Assembly (NCBI GenBank): GCA_036873755.1
Contig: JAVTVY010025208.1
Span: forward strand, 1 to 64,000
From: Hanleya hanleyi
Lineage: Eukaryota > Mollusca > Polyplacophora > Lepidopleurida > Hanleyidae
DNA length: 64,000 nucleotides
Direction of reading: 5' to 3'
In this document: positions 45,570 through 57,614 of the stretch, one piece after another
Layout: every line of letters starts with the position of its first letter
How positions within the stretch are numbered: the first letter of the stretch is position 1
Notes under the pieces: generated by a model
Seen by the model: only the letters and a program-made list of their open reading frames with translations
Database searches by the model: none
What the model was told of the DNA's origin: nothing
Translations under genes and position numbers: made by a program

Positions 45570-46370
45570 GTATTCCTTCACAAATATTACAGTGTGGATG
45601 GAAAACCGTCAGACAACCGATCCCAGGCAGTTTTGTCAAGTCCCTATTACTGCAAGAAACGAACTTTTTAGTCCATAACAGAATAGTGGATGAAACCCGT
45701 CGCTTTTTTGTTTAGTGTATCGTGTATTGCCCCCATTTACTGACAGTTTGTGTCCAATTTTAATATCACCCATGAATCAAATTTACAATTTGGTAAACTG
45801 TGATATACTCAATGTCATTTTAAATAAAATTGAATATTGACAGAGTACATGAGTATTTTATCGATGAAAGTGGACAAATGTAAAGAAACGAATATAAAAT
45901 GTAACATCCTAAAGAGCACATCGATCGTCATCTCAGCAAATCTGAACACAACTCTTAATAACTTTATCAACTTGTATTTATCAGTCTGTTATGTTCATTC
46001 ATATATGTATTGAGTTCCAGGTTAAGGCCAAGGCTCCCTCGCCCAGTCCGGTTCTTGACTCTCCTTTTGTTCTTTGTACCTAACGCCCTCGGAATATATA
46101 ATGAATAGCCAGTGGGTAGTGTAGTTGGCATGGTTGCAGTTTTCACATGACTAAAAAGTATTTGAGGCAGGTAGGTTGGACAGTCTATTTTCATATTTGC
46201 TTAAAAAAATCATTTATTATATTTTGTTATCAATGACACATTAAAAGGTAAAAAAATAATAAAATTTTGCAAAGTCTGAACATGTTGGACAGTCTATTTT
46301 CGTATAGTTTTTTTTAAATTAAGAAAAAATCAATTTGTTTTATTAAGGTCGTTAGTTCTCTGTAAAGCCT
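45570..46370. other. No gene recognised
   Basis: AT-rich. A TAACGCCCTCGG word at about 46080 is a likely fragment of the TAACG-motif element. Confidence 0.4.
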
Positions 46371-46410
46371 TTGTCGGGAGGCACGCGAATGGGTACGAAA
46401 TTGCAGGACA

Positions 46411-46880
46411 ATTTCAGAATGCGGCATAGGTGTGAAATGATCAAAGGGTTAAAGTACACAGGAAAATATGACACTTCCACTGACATAGTCCATGAATAGG
46501 TTGTTTGTTGTATTATTCTCGGTAAACCCTTTGTCGTGAGGCACGCGAACAGGAGCGGATATGATAATTTCAGTGCATATGCGCAAAACTTCGAGTAAAG
46601 AACAAGAGAGGATATGAATTACATAGACCATGGAGTTATTTAACTCCATGCACAGACTGCTATGATATGGAGAACGCTTTCTCAAATCTTTACTTTTCAG
46701 CGGGATTAAGAGTGTTCCATATAACTTATGCAAATTTCCACTCGAGAGAAGGAAATCATATTCCAAACGAGCCGCCATTACTCGAATAAGTATTCCCGTA
46801 AAAATTATTAACGACACTCTGAGAGAAACGAGACTAGAGTGCATCATGCCTGCAGTTTGTGTCGAGCGTCGTGATTGGCC
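46411..46880. repeat. Duplicated segment, copy 1
   Basis: CAGAATGCGGCATAGGTGTG at 46411 and 46735-46880 (ATTCCAAACGAGCCGCCATT, CATCATGCCTGCAG) recur in the same order at 48292 and 48393-48535. The gap is about 180 bp longer here. Confidence 0.7.
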
Positions 46881-47195
46881 AGCCTTCTTTCTGTGCGCTC
46901 ATCCCATTTGTGGGATAACAAGCTCGTCATCTTGCTCAGGTTTGATAGGGTCGAGGATAGTTCCCATGCACCACACTCAAGTGGGCTGTTATTTGATATT
47001 TGTTAGACTTTTCCCTGCAATTTTCACATGTTGTTGGGGCACTGTATTCACCCGTTCAACAATTTACGGGCTAGAAAAAACCTGTACGAAAATAACGAAA
47101 CTGGCACCGACGCCATTCTTTGCTCCATAGTCAGGCATCTTACCCCTGAGCCACGGAAGCAGCTGAAAGCAACCGTTGGATCTTTTTTTATATAC

Positions 47196-47255
47196 CTAAC
47201 ACAAACCTAACCCTAACCCGAACCCCAAAACCCCAAACCTAACCTTGACCCGTAA
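47196..47255. repeat. Degenerate CCTAACCC-rich stretch
   Basis: Contains ACCTAACCCTAACCCGAACC and related words, resembling a short degenerate telomere-type (TTAGGG) tract on the opposite strand. Too short and imperfect to call a telomeric fusion. Confidence 0.4.
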
Positions 47256-47319
47256 CCAGTAATACTGATTTAACGCTAATTAGACGTTATCACGCTTAAC
47301 AGCATTCAGTCACGTGATT

Positions 47320-47375
47320 TGATGAACTCACGTGATTTCATGGCCTAAAGCCACGTGATTTCATGGCCAAGGCTA
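47320..47375. repeat. Three CACGTGATTT repeats
   Basis: CACGTGATTTGATG, CACGTGATTTCATGGCC and CACGTGATTTCATGGCC follow at about 20-bp steps. The E-box core CACGTG repeats exactly. Short local duplication; function unknown. Confidence 0.55.
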
Positions 47376-47787
47376 CTTGATTTTGGTGCATGGGAACTAT
47401 CCTTAACTATCCTTAATAATTGGGTAAGTTTTGATAAGAGGTATACCATAAATCAGCGGTCAGTACATCTCGTTCTATATTTATGGCGTTTTTCACATTT
47501 ACCCGTGTACAAGGAGGGGGGGGGGCTGCTTGTGACGTAATTTTTTACTTCACATTGCCTTGTGCTCTGTGGGGCGTGACTATCGTTAATCAACCAATTG
47601 GATGAAGCCCCGGGAGAATTTCTAGTACATGTACATTAGCAGACCAAACTGTATTGTCTGAAACGATATTAGGCTTTTTAATTAACGTGAATTATGAGAA
47701 AGAAATGATACGTGCACGATATGATAAAAACTTCACTTTATCAGAAGAAATATATGCGTGTAACAAGAGCTTGTCACTACATAGACA

Positions 47788-48070
47788 GCACTGCGGTGGC
47801 CTAATGGTTAGAGCGTCGGTCTAGTAGGCGGGGAAGCATTGGGATCAATCCCAGGCCGGGTCATACCGAAGACTTGGAAAATGGAACTTGTTGCTTCCTC
47901 GCTTACTCTCAGCATTAAGAGGATAGAACAAGGACTGGTTCGCTCGATGTCAGTATAATGTGACTGAGTGGGGTGTCATGTCTGCCTACGGCGTGATATT
48001 TCAGTGGGACAGCACTATAAAATGGCAGCATTAGATCTGCTCTGTTACAAGTAGGTGCAAAAAAGTTTAT
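47788..48070 (+). mobile_element. tRNA-derived SINE (second family)
   Basis: A box TGGCCTAATGGTTAGAGCG and B box GGGATCAATCC lie at tRNA-like spacing, followed by a ~200-bp body (ACTGAGTGGGGTGTCATG, TCAGTGGGACAGCACTATAA). This head and body type is common in lophotrochozoan genomes as far as I recall. The 3' end is not sharply defined. Confidence 0.7.
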
Positions 48071-48291
48071 ATACACCGATACCAGAAAATTAAAAATGGA
48101 AGAACAATCATTCAAGATCAAGTTGATTCGATATGTTTGCTCTGCTGAACACCATGATCTAAAGATGGAAATATCAGCAAAGTTATGGACATAGCGCCAG
48201 GTCTTATCACTATCAGCATAATGGCGTTTACCCAGAATTACTCTAACATATTTTAGGGAATACATGCAAGAGAGAACCCGCCAGCAGTCCC

Positions 48292-48535
48292 TCCAGAATG
48301 CGGCGTCGGTGTGAAATGATCAGTGGTATAAACCAATGCTACAAAAACAAATCACATGCCCGCCGACATAATCACCAAACATGTAGTTTCCACTCAAGAG
48401 AAGGAAAACATATTCCAAACGAGCCGCCATTACTTGAATAAGTATTCCAGCTAAAATTATTAACGACACTCTTGAGAGAAAGGAGACTAGAGCGCATCAT
48501 GCCTGCAGCTTGTGTCGAGCGCCGTGATTGGCAAA
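48292..48535. repeat. Duplicated segment, copy 2
   Basis: Direct copy of 46411-46880, shorter by an internal gap. Ends at CGTGATTGGC in both copies. Confidence 0.7.
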
Positions 48536-49490
48536 AACAAAAAATTGTATTTTTTCCTATTTATTTCTCTGATTATTACTGTTTCAAATCAATTTTTTTT
48601 ATGAAATTTAATAATTACCCGAAAAAAATCTTTCTCTTTTAAAATAATTGTTCCGTGCCAAATTGTTTGTACCACATTTGTTAAAATTCTCCTTTACATG
48701 TATTTCTCCGATATTTCCCAATGAAGATAGTTGTGGGCTGGTGTCCACTTCTCGAATAAGCCCATTGGGGTCTTGTCCATACGGGCGCCAAGTCTATTGA
48801 ACTCCTGTCCTTAAGGGATCCTGTCCTGTGTCTCTTTATAGCGTTCTATAGCGTACTATTATGAGTGCCCATTATGAGTAAACTTATCAGTTACAACATA
48901 ATATTAAGACTGAACCCACAAGAAACGTAGAGCGTAGTACATTGGTAAGAGCAAGTAGGTAGGAGGTTAAGTATGAGGAAATACAAACCATACAAATATG
49001 CCGTATATCGCTACCAAATATACGATAACAAGCGCCCTTATCCATTCTCATCCATTTATTTTCAGAAAATAAACCACGCACCAAAAACATATCCTTGAAT
49101 TATTTATTACATTTCTTGAAAATATGTCATATGGTGCACCATGATCACCATTTCTAAGTAAAAATACGCCACAACAATTTCGCCTCAACCAAGTACTTTT
49201 GATTACCTTAACTCCCACATAATGACATTGCCATAGGTATTTCAATGTTACCACTAGTTGGGCTCAATATGACCTCAAGTACAAATGGATACTAAATTCA
49301 CCAAGCAAAATCTAACCGGAAGGTAAGTTGATTACCTCAACATCCGACGGTCAAAATGAACGTTGATCGTCATTCGGTGAACTAAGAAAAAAATACAAAG
49401 TAACTGAATAGTTTGTAAGGTTAGGTTCATTTTCAAGTACAAATATACCGTATATATGCATTACTATGAAATAGGCGCTGTCGAGAAGGT
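48536..49490. other. No gene recognised
   Basis: AT-rich sequence with short ORFs lacking domains. Confidence 0.4.
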
Positions 49491-49733
49491 GACGGGTCGT
49501 TAAAAATTTCTAACGCAGCTATTGTTCAATGTAACGCGCTCGAAGATCCTACGAGACAGTTAAATTAGCGATCTAACGCACTCTTTGTTCACAGCTAACC
49601 TGCTTGTAACGCTCTCCTAACGCATTCTAAGGCCGCGTTAGCATGTTACTAACGGGCATGCTGTGAATCGTAACGTGCTCAGACTTAAATCCCTAATGCG
49701 TTAGGTAGAACCTTTAATCTGGTCGGTACTGTA
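49491..49733. repeat. TAACG-motif terminal segment with inverted Tc1-type TIR
   Basis: Contains eight or more TAACG/CGTTA words (TAACGCGCTCG, TAACGCACTC, TAACGCTCTC) and ends TTTAATCTGGTCGGTACTGTA, the inverse of the start at 38596. It may be the far end of one 11.1-kb composite or of a separate element. Confidence 0.6.
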
Positions 49734-50614
49734 TTTCTTGACAGTACATGGGGAAATTAAATATGGCGCCCAGGACGGTCCCCAGAATTTTTTTTTGAAC
49801 AAATAATGAATTAACCAAAAGTAACGATTCTCCATTAAAATCATCATGTTTTCAAAGAAAGGCCCAGATGTTTTAATGGGCGACAGTTGCATGTCGAACG
49901 ACAGATTTCACGATTATATTACATGAGTTACAACGTCGTTGGTTTTGATACAGAGCCGATCGATGCCACTGTACACATCAAATATTGACGACATATTAAC
50001 GATTACAGCAATACATCCAGAAATAGAAGAAAGTACATTAAAGCACTTGTATCGTAGAATAGAAAGTCGTTGACCTTCTAATAAGATCTAGTGCAATACA
50101 AAACAGCGCTGTTTTTGCTTCGCCATTACATTGATTAACGCGCAGGTAACTGTGATATAAAATATAGTGAACTCTCAGCCTATCTACTCCAAGACTATAT
50201 TCAGACAAGTACCGGTAATTGAATGCGGAATAGCCAGAAGAAAAGCTAGTGATCATGCCTGGTTTTCACAGCAGGATTTCTCTGGGCCATCCAGTGATAA
50301 CAGAATGTTTTTTTTATAGATTCCTTTTTATTGTTGCGGAGCTGACGTTTTGTTGGAGATACTTCTTACTTTTTCAAGCTAATTGTTAGATATTATTCAT
50401 AAAATAGCTCTGTGCTATACATGCCGTCTTCCAAATGACTGAAAATCTTCTATTTGCTATCGCCTTGTGTACAGGACGCACTGAATACAAAAATATTTTG
50501 TCATTCTTTGTTTACATTTTTTTTAGCTCTTGTTGACGTTACAGTGACGTTATAAACACGAGAAAATAATCAAACAATTCAATCAATATTTAAATATATA
50601 TATAATAACACAAA
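49734..50614. other. No gene recognised
   Basis: AT-rich sequence, short ORFs without domains. Confidence 0.4.
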
Positions 50615-50702
50615 ATCGAATTGTTAATGATCAAACCACATTAGATTGAACCATTAAACCAAATCTGGATGACACAGTCTACTATAATTATAGAAACCGT
50701 AT

Positions 50703-51596
50703 ACAGGGTGTATCAAAAAAAACGGAGTCCTAGTACGATGACATATTTTTCATTGAGCAAAGGAGAAATCTATTTTTTTTGTTGATTTGTCATTAAGACC
50801 GACCCTTTGGGACTGACCAGCTGAACAATTCAATGATCTGTGATCAAGCATGTTAGAACAATAGCTATTCTTCAATTATGAGTGAAATGTGACTTGCGCC
50901 AGATTTGGTTTACATCATTCGTCTGCCCTGAAATACGGTGTACAAATGAAATGTTTTTTATCCACTCTGAATTCATTGACATTTTGAAAACAAAACGGTG
51001 TACAATTAAGATGTCTTTTAACTCTGAATTTAACAAAAAGGTGTACAATTCAAATGTCTTTTTAACAGACAATTGAATCTCAATCTTCAACGTGTCCTCC
51101 ATTTCTCTGGATGCAGGTACGCGCACGTTCATTCATTGCCGCCACGGCCCGTCTGATAAGTGCCTGGTTCTGCCTCAGGTTGTCAACTTCTGTTATGATG
51201 CGCTGTTCCAGGTCATTGAGATCTGCTGGAGGCGTGATGTACACCCTGGACTTTAGGTAACAGTTAAAATACATTTTAATTGTACACCGTTTTGTTTTCA
51301 AAATGTCAATGAATTCAGAGTGGATAAAAAACATTTCATTTGTACACCGTATTTCTTTTCTTTCAAGGGCAGACGAATGATGTAAACCAAATCTGGCGCA
51401 AGTCACATTTCACTCATAATTGAAGAATAGCTATTGTTCTAACATGCTTGATCACAGATCATTGAATTGTTCAGCTGGTCAGTCCCAAAGGGTCGATCTT
51501 GATGACAAATCAACAAAAAAAATAGATTTCTCCTTTGCTCAATGAAAAATATGTCATCGTACTAGGACTCCGGTTTTTTTGATACACCCTGTATAT
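50703..51596. mobile_element. Tc1/mariner foldback with long arms
   Basis: Ends CAGGGTGTATCAAAAAAA and TTTTTTTGATACACCCTG, each flanked by TA, the usual target of this superfamily. Arms of ~350 bp pair inverted (50705-51075 with 51255-51594). Words like GGTGTACAATT and GAAATGTTTTTTATCC repeat within the arms. The centre keeps a transposase fragment. Family L copy A has the empty site. Confidence 0.85.
51080..51250 (-). pseudogene. Transposase C-terminal relic in the foldback centre
   Basis: About 56 residues on the minus strand: RVYITPPADLNDLEQRI, then VDNLRQNQALIRRAVAAM and CIQRNGGHVED with a stop at 51080. The pattern matches the C-terminus of Tc1/mariner-type DDE transposases. The catalytic domain is gone; the upstream part of the frame is TIR-arm sequence. 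Confidence 0.7.
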
Positions 51597-53260
51597 GTGC
51601 TTGTTTGTCAGACCCGGGCGGCCACAATTTTAGTCCACCGGATGGCATTGGGTTCAGGCACCAAATACAACATAATACGCATGACTGAACATAACAACTA
51701 GCCTATGCTTGTGTTTTTTTATTTGGTGCTAATGCTGTTATATGAGTTAGGACCTTACACCTAAAGTCTAAATACTTATGCTATCATTATATTTGTCTGT
51801 GCGGGCTTCTTGTCAGTTCACCGGCATCGTTTTCCACCACCTTTTTAATGTTGTGTTTAATCTGGATTATGGACGCGGAAATTATTTAATGGACGACGAC
51901 TGAATAGCGAATGACGGACTTAACGCTAGTATTTGGTATCCCGTATTCAGTTGTACACATACAAGCTTTTCTCGTCAATTAGCGAGTTTGACAATTAGAC
52001 ACTTTCGTACAGATTTCTAATATGCATAAAATGAAAATAAATAAGAAACAACACAGCATTGAGTATTGTTTGGCCACTTCTCTTTGCAAGAAACAAACTT
52101 TTAATTGATTGCAATTGGTGGTAGCTGTCCACCGTAATAGGTATTTGGACTATTTATGGGGTTATTTTATTGTGAATGATAGATGAATGCTGAATATTCA
52201 ATGCATATTTGAATGTTCTGAAGAATATACAATTTTAGGTAAAATGTCATGGAACTTCATCAGAATTGCCGCGGGGCCACTGGAAGTGATGTAAAGGTTA
52301 AAGAAAATATAAGAAGTGCATCTGACTTGGTCATGGATATCTGTGAAGTTGGAGTGAGCAACTGAATACCAAAACACCTAGATATGGAATTTAGCGTTCA
52401 CTGGAGGCTGAAAAACATGAAGAGAACGATAATAGGATATATTCTAAGGGGAATACCAATGGAGGGATGATCAGAATGAGAATTTAACGCTTCAAAGGGG
52501 ATAACAACAAAAATGTCCATGTGCATAAATATCCAAGAAAACTGTCGTCCAGGGTATGCGTACATACACATATGTGAATAATAAATACGAGATCGGTATA
52601 GCGAGAAAACTTACAATGTTAGATGTAGGTTGGATTTCATCCCTTTGTCTCGTAAACTTAATAGTTGCTAACTTCGTGTGCCGAGCCAGTGATCAGAACA
52701 AAGCTTTATTCGATTGTCATCATTGTTTGGGCTCTGTAGTTGACAATGTTTAAATTGTATTAGAATGAAGACTCCTGCTTCACATCTAGCAACCGTCTCA
52801 CGTCAGAACGATATGGTCACTCTGGCCGTTCAGTTTCTGGTACGCACGTGACCGACCATACTTTATACGATGAAGTAGCCCACATCGCCATCTATTTCAT
52901 AGCCTCTCTAACTACATTTGTCATGATCAAGCGTGGTATTTGACCATATAAAGTTAGGTCGACCATCACGTCTGTATCAGAAATTGGATCGTCAGGGTGA
53001 CCATTTCCGTATGACGTCACCCCGTGTGCCTGTTGTGTGTGTGGTTGTGCGAATTGTACATTACACTTGTGCGGACATCAGCGTTTGAGGTTTCCGTGAT
53101 AAATCCGTAAAATCTCCAAACCTACCTCGCTCATACGCATGACACATAATAATCTAATTAGGCAGAACAGTGAGATGAAGTAGATCAGATATAGCCGATA
53201 TTTTTTGGTTTGTTTCAAATTTGGCTTTCGGCGCGTCTGTTCGAGCAAATACTGATATTA

Positions 53261-53404
53261 GGTTTATACTTGGTGTAAGAACGCACAAGACAAAGCCTAC
53301 AATAGCCTGTCTGAGCTCAACAATGCGTCTAGATGTGACCCTTTTCAGCTGCACAAAAGCCTCAACAAAAGCCTCAACAATGCGTTCTTACATCAAGTAT
53401 CGAT
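53261..53404. mobile_element. 144-bp MITE with 9-bp TSD
   Basis: TIRs of ~20 bp (ACTTGGTGTAAGAACGCA and TGCGTTCTTACATCAAGT) with one mismatch, flanked by CTGATATTA (53252-53260 and 53405-53413). The other three copies of family L have the uninterrupted site. A 9-bp TSD suggests a Mutator-like enzyme (8-bp hAT less likely); inference. Confidence 0.8.
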
Positions 53405-53814
53405 CTGATATTATTTCAGGTGTTTCATCTATTCGCCGACGACAGAGCCACTCAACTGGGACTACTATTGTGGTGTATTTAAGTCCTTCTTATGGCCACT
53501 TCCTGCCATAATGCACTTCAAGGAAATAAAGCTGATGTGACAGCTGTAATGATGCATTGCTGCAATCCATATACATGTACACTGGTCATTCGAAAAAAGG
53601 GGGAAATAATAATAAAAAAAAAGACAGCCAACTGGTTACTCTACTCCGATGTCTCCCTTACATGTTGTTACTAGAAAAGGATTAAGACATATAATCCATT
53701 CGCACGACGCTGTAGTTGCTGATATTTATTGGACTCTGGACGACTTATATTAGGAAAACATCTGCTAGCAAAATCAACAAAGATTCGTATGAAAGTGCCC
53801 CATTATAGCTAATA

Positions 53815-54215
53815 TTGAAAATTTAACCCTATGGGGGTGGGGAGGGGGACAAGATGGCCCATCCTACCAAATTTACGCGCTATCTCCGGAAAGACAAAAG
53901 ATTTAGAGCTGACACTCCGTGGCTTTATAGTTTTTCATATTGGGGTTATTCTGAGCCTATTTGCATAACCTGCGGAGTACCGGATCATGGGTAAATTCAA
54001 GATGGCGACCACGTGGGGTACCAGAAAAGTGATGTTTTCCTCATTTTTCTTCAAAATTTCTGCTTTTCTGCGAGGAAAAGTGGCCAAAAAACTATTTTAT
54101 TTCACATCACATTAATATTTACTAATTTATCATGCTTTTTGCCCAGAAATCGCATAAATTAAAAATTAAAAAAATCTGACCGAAAAATCGACTAAAAATG
54201 GCGTTTTTGAAGAGT
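53815..54215. repeat. ~390-bp dispersed repeat, copy 2 (inverted)
   Basis: Inverted match to 30640-31030, inserted in the left arm of the long-TIR element; the right arm lacks it. Confidence 0.7.
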
Positions 54216-54849
54216 TGGAAGTTTGGGGACGTACATGTATGCGATAATATTTCCATGTTTGTTCCGGATCATTGAACGTGTGATACTACCGGAAATCAAC
54301 AAATTGTTACCTCCACGGATTGTACGATGTCCCCGTTGTAGTAATCCTGCATTTCGACACAGAACATTATCTCACTCACCGAGCGTATGAGGAGAAAAAC
54401 GGTGATCTTTGAATTGTACTCACATATCCAGACATGGCATACTTCTGGTTAATCAAATAATAAACGTTAGAAATAGTGAGCTGTTCATTATTGCACAGTG
54501 TAAATGTCCTATTCGTACCAGTATACATTAGAGAAAAGTTAGCCAAAAGCACCAGAGATTTATCTGCTCAGAACAACTTACATATGGCTTTGATGTCGCA
54601 ATTAAAAGCCATGTGAGACGGATTATTTAAAGAGGAGGATTGTCTGGGTATTCTTGAATGAGCTGACAAGTGTTAACAATACTGTGGACTGTTGCGTTGG
54701 GGCAAGAACATTCAATAGATGTTCTTAAAATGTTCTTTTCGGTGTATGGCAAATTGAGACAGACTTTGAGGAATGCAGTGTTACCATAACAGATGGCAAT
54801 TTGTTTGACAAGAAGTTAAACAATCCATTCCAGCTCATTCCCACCCCCT

Positions 54850-56880
54850 CCTCCATACAGTCATCTCAGTCAGTTCGACATTGAGCAACGAAAAGTAGTT
54901 ATAGAGTTTGCTCTCCCTGTTAGCCCGATCTGGCCTGAAAAACTTGAGTTGCACCAAATTCTGGTTATCTTTGACATGTGGCAGCGTTAAAAAGAGAAAT
55001 TTTGCAAGTAGGTTAAAATTCATCCAGGTGTGACGAAAACGTTGGCCCGATGCATCTAGATATCGGTGTCTCGATCTGGATTTTGTTGTCCTTCGGGCAT
55101 TGCGGTCTGGATTGCAGTGCCCAGGCACACTGACTTCCAAGAGACGAATGTTCGGCCATGAAAACCAAGGTCCGCTACATTCATACGGTGGCAACGCAGC
55201 ACTGAATCGAAGAGGATGATTATAGGCGAAGGCAGCAGTTCATCGTGTCATCTTTAGGCGAGTTGACGTCTGCTAGCAGCCAGATAATTGCACCAACGCT
55301 AAAATGAGGCAGCAGATGACTGTATATAAAATATGGCGACAATCCATTATAGCTAGCATTCTTGAGGCAACAGTGCATTTGGTATTTTGGTAATTGTAAC
55401 CCATGTACATATTATCCATACTCACGCTGCTGATGATTTACGGTTTTGTTTTTTACAGCTAGTTTACTGAAATAAATTGAAAAAAAGTACTATTTTACGA
55501 TCATTTGTCTAAGTTGAATAATTAAAAAACTAAACTTATAGGTAACAAGCATGCCAAATTTCAAAAGTATAGCATGGATACTTTCCGAGAAATAAACGTT
55601 TAAATCTCGGAATTTGTACAAAAATGAAAAGCTAGAAATCGGGCAAAAATGTGTCCAGCCATACATCTGATCAATTCATCCAAATTTTTTGCTTGAATTT
55701 TATTGCCAAATACATTTTTAATCTGTCTACTGGGACCTACTCGAATTTCTGTTTATTCTCGATAACTATTACACTAAGTTTATCCATCAAGGTGGTTTAA
55801 AGTCCAATTTAAACTTTAAAAACTTACTAAAACTTGTTCAGCTGAGAATTGTTCACACCTGTGTAGATCACTTCATGGCGGGTTTCTGAGCGAAGTGTCA
55901 CTGTTATAATTCGAAACAAAAATACGGATGTTTGCATGGTTTTGTTCAGAAGGGGGTAGATTAATGTAAATAAGTAGGACTAATAGATAATTAACTTACC
56001 AAAATACTGCGGAAATGAGTTTTGGAAAGGGAAATTTAACAGACAAAAATAATAGTAGCCAAGCCCAAGCAATCTGTTTAATTTTTCCAGTGCCTTGGAA
56101 ATTAAACGTTTAATCCTAAATTGAAGCACTTCTATTTATAATTTTGATTTCATTTTTTCACCAAATGTTAGACGAAATAGTGAATATTTGAATGAAGAAA
56201 TAAAAAAATGACAAATTTTGACCCTCTAACGGGATAGCTATCCTTAAATATGCATGAAGGGAATGGAAATTGAGACATATTTGGATCAGTAATATTTCCG
56301 ACAAGATGTAAGTTCTTATTAAAGTGCTCGTTATGTTCAGTTTATTACATGAAATCGCCCCGTTTCGTCATAATATTTTCCATATAATGGACTGTTGCTC
56401 ACATAGATCAACTCGGACAACGCCACAAAATGTGTAAATTATTTGTTCTAATGGTAATAACCCGAGATTTGGTGTGATGTCGATGCAGTACGACATCTAG
56501 TGATCAAAAATAAATTGACACCAACAACCATACCTTTCGTTCACAGGCTGCAAATCTCACATTTTTGAGTAACGATGCAGACGTCTGGTTCAAATCACGC
56601 TGCGCTTAAAAAAATAGCCGCATGAACTATAATCATCAGTTGAACGACAAATGTACTGCTGCCTTCACCGAAAATCATCCTTGTCGATTCAGTACTATGG
56701 GCAATGTCGTGGAAACCCACCACAGAGTGAATGTAGAACGGCCAATGTACATTATGTAAAGCCCAGGAGAGACTGAGATCTCACTTTCATGAATTTCGTC
56801 CTGAAATCGCTGACACATGAAACTTCACTAATGAGCTCCGTAAATTCTCAATTTAAGGAGTTCATTAGTCCAAAGAATTA
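54850..56880. other. Non-coding core of the long-TIR element
   Basis: AT-rich 2 kb without tandem repeats or recognisable coding sequence. I see no transposase motif. Confidence 0.45.
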
Positions 56881-57614
56881 CTTGATGTTAAGGTAACACT
56901 ACAATCCTCAAATTTTGTCTCGATTTGTCATACACCGAATAAAAGAATTCAAGAACATCTATGAAATTTTCTTGCCCGATCCCAATAGTCCAGAATATTA
57001 TTAACACTTGTGAACTCCTTCAAGAATACCCAGACCTACTCGACCGCTCGGCAGAACAAACAGCACTCCTTCTCTCTACATGATCCGACTCAGTTACATA
57101 TTTCACTATCAGATACAACACCTACCTTCTAATTGCGACCTTCACATGTAAGCTTATTAACGTATTTTTGGACAACTTTACCCGAAGGCATACTGGTACG
57201 AATAGAACATTTACACTGTGCATTAATAAACAACTCGCTCACTATATCCAAACTTTATTATCTGATTAACTAGAAATATGCCAAGTCTGGATATGAAAGT
57301 GAGATTTAAAAATAACCGTTTTTTCCCTCATAACCTCCGCAGGTGACGTAATATTCTTTGTCGAAATGCAGGATTAGCACAACCGGGAAAGCTTAGTATC
57401 GTGGAGGTAACAATATGACCCAGAGGAGATGAGAAGTGGTTGATTTTCGGTAGTGTCACCAGTTCATTGATCCGGAATTTCAACTATCCTGACGTGATGG
57501 GCTTTAAATTTTCAATATTAGCTATAGTGGGTCACTTTTATACGATTCGTTTTATTTTATGCCCGATTGGAATTTGTGGTACCTGTCGAACGTAACAGGC
57601 ATCTCGATTATTTG

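Larger units (their letters stand above)
50615..53785. repeat. Family L repeat, copy B (interrupted)
   Basis: Aligns with copy A parts 1-3 in the same order. It is interrupted by a Tc1/mariner hairpin (50703-51596) and a 144-bp MITE (53261-53404). It lacks the ~200-bp stretch holding the TATTTCAAATATCGCATATG near-palindrome of copies A and D. No coding potential is recognised. Confidence 0.75.
53786..57544. mobile_element. 3.76-kb element with long diverged TIRs
   Basis: Left TIR CGTATGAAAGTGCCCCATTA onward matches inverted the right end at 57504-57544, flanked by ATT on both sides. Pairing continues patchily inward: 54240-54545 with 57175-57480, and 54650-54800 with 56890-57030 (AAGAACAT, CGGTGTATG, AGTGTTACC words). 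The left arm holds an extra ~390-bp repeat (53815-54215). The core 54850-56880 is AT-rich; a 119-residue antisense ORF (54835-55194) shows no recognised domain. Confidence 0.7.

Noticed and set aside
47196..47255. Interstitial telomere or chromosome fusion point
   Set aside because: Only about 60 bp, with mixed CCTAACCC, CCCCAAAACC and CCTTGACCC words and no head-to-head structure.
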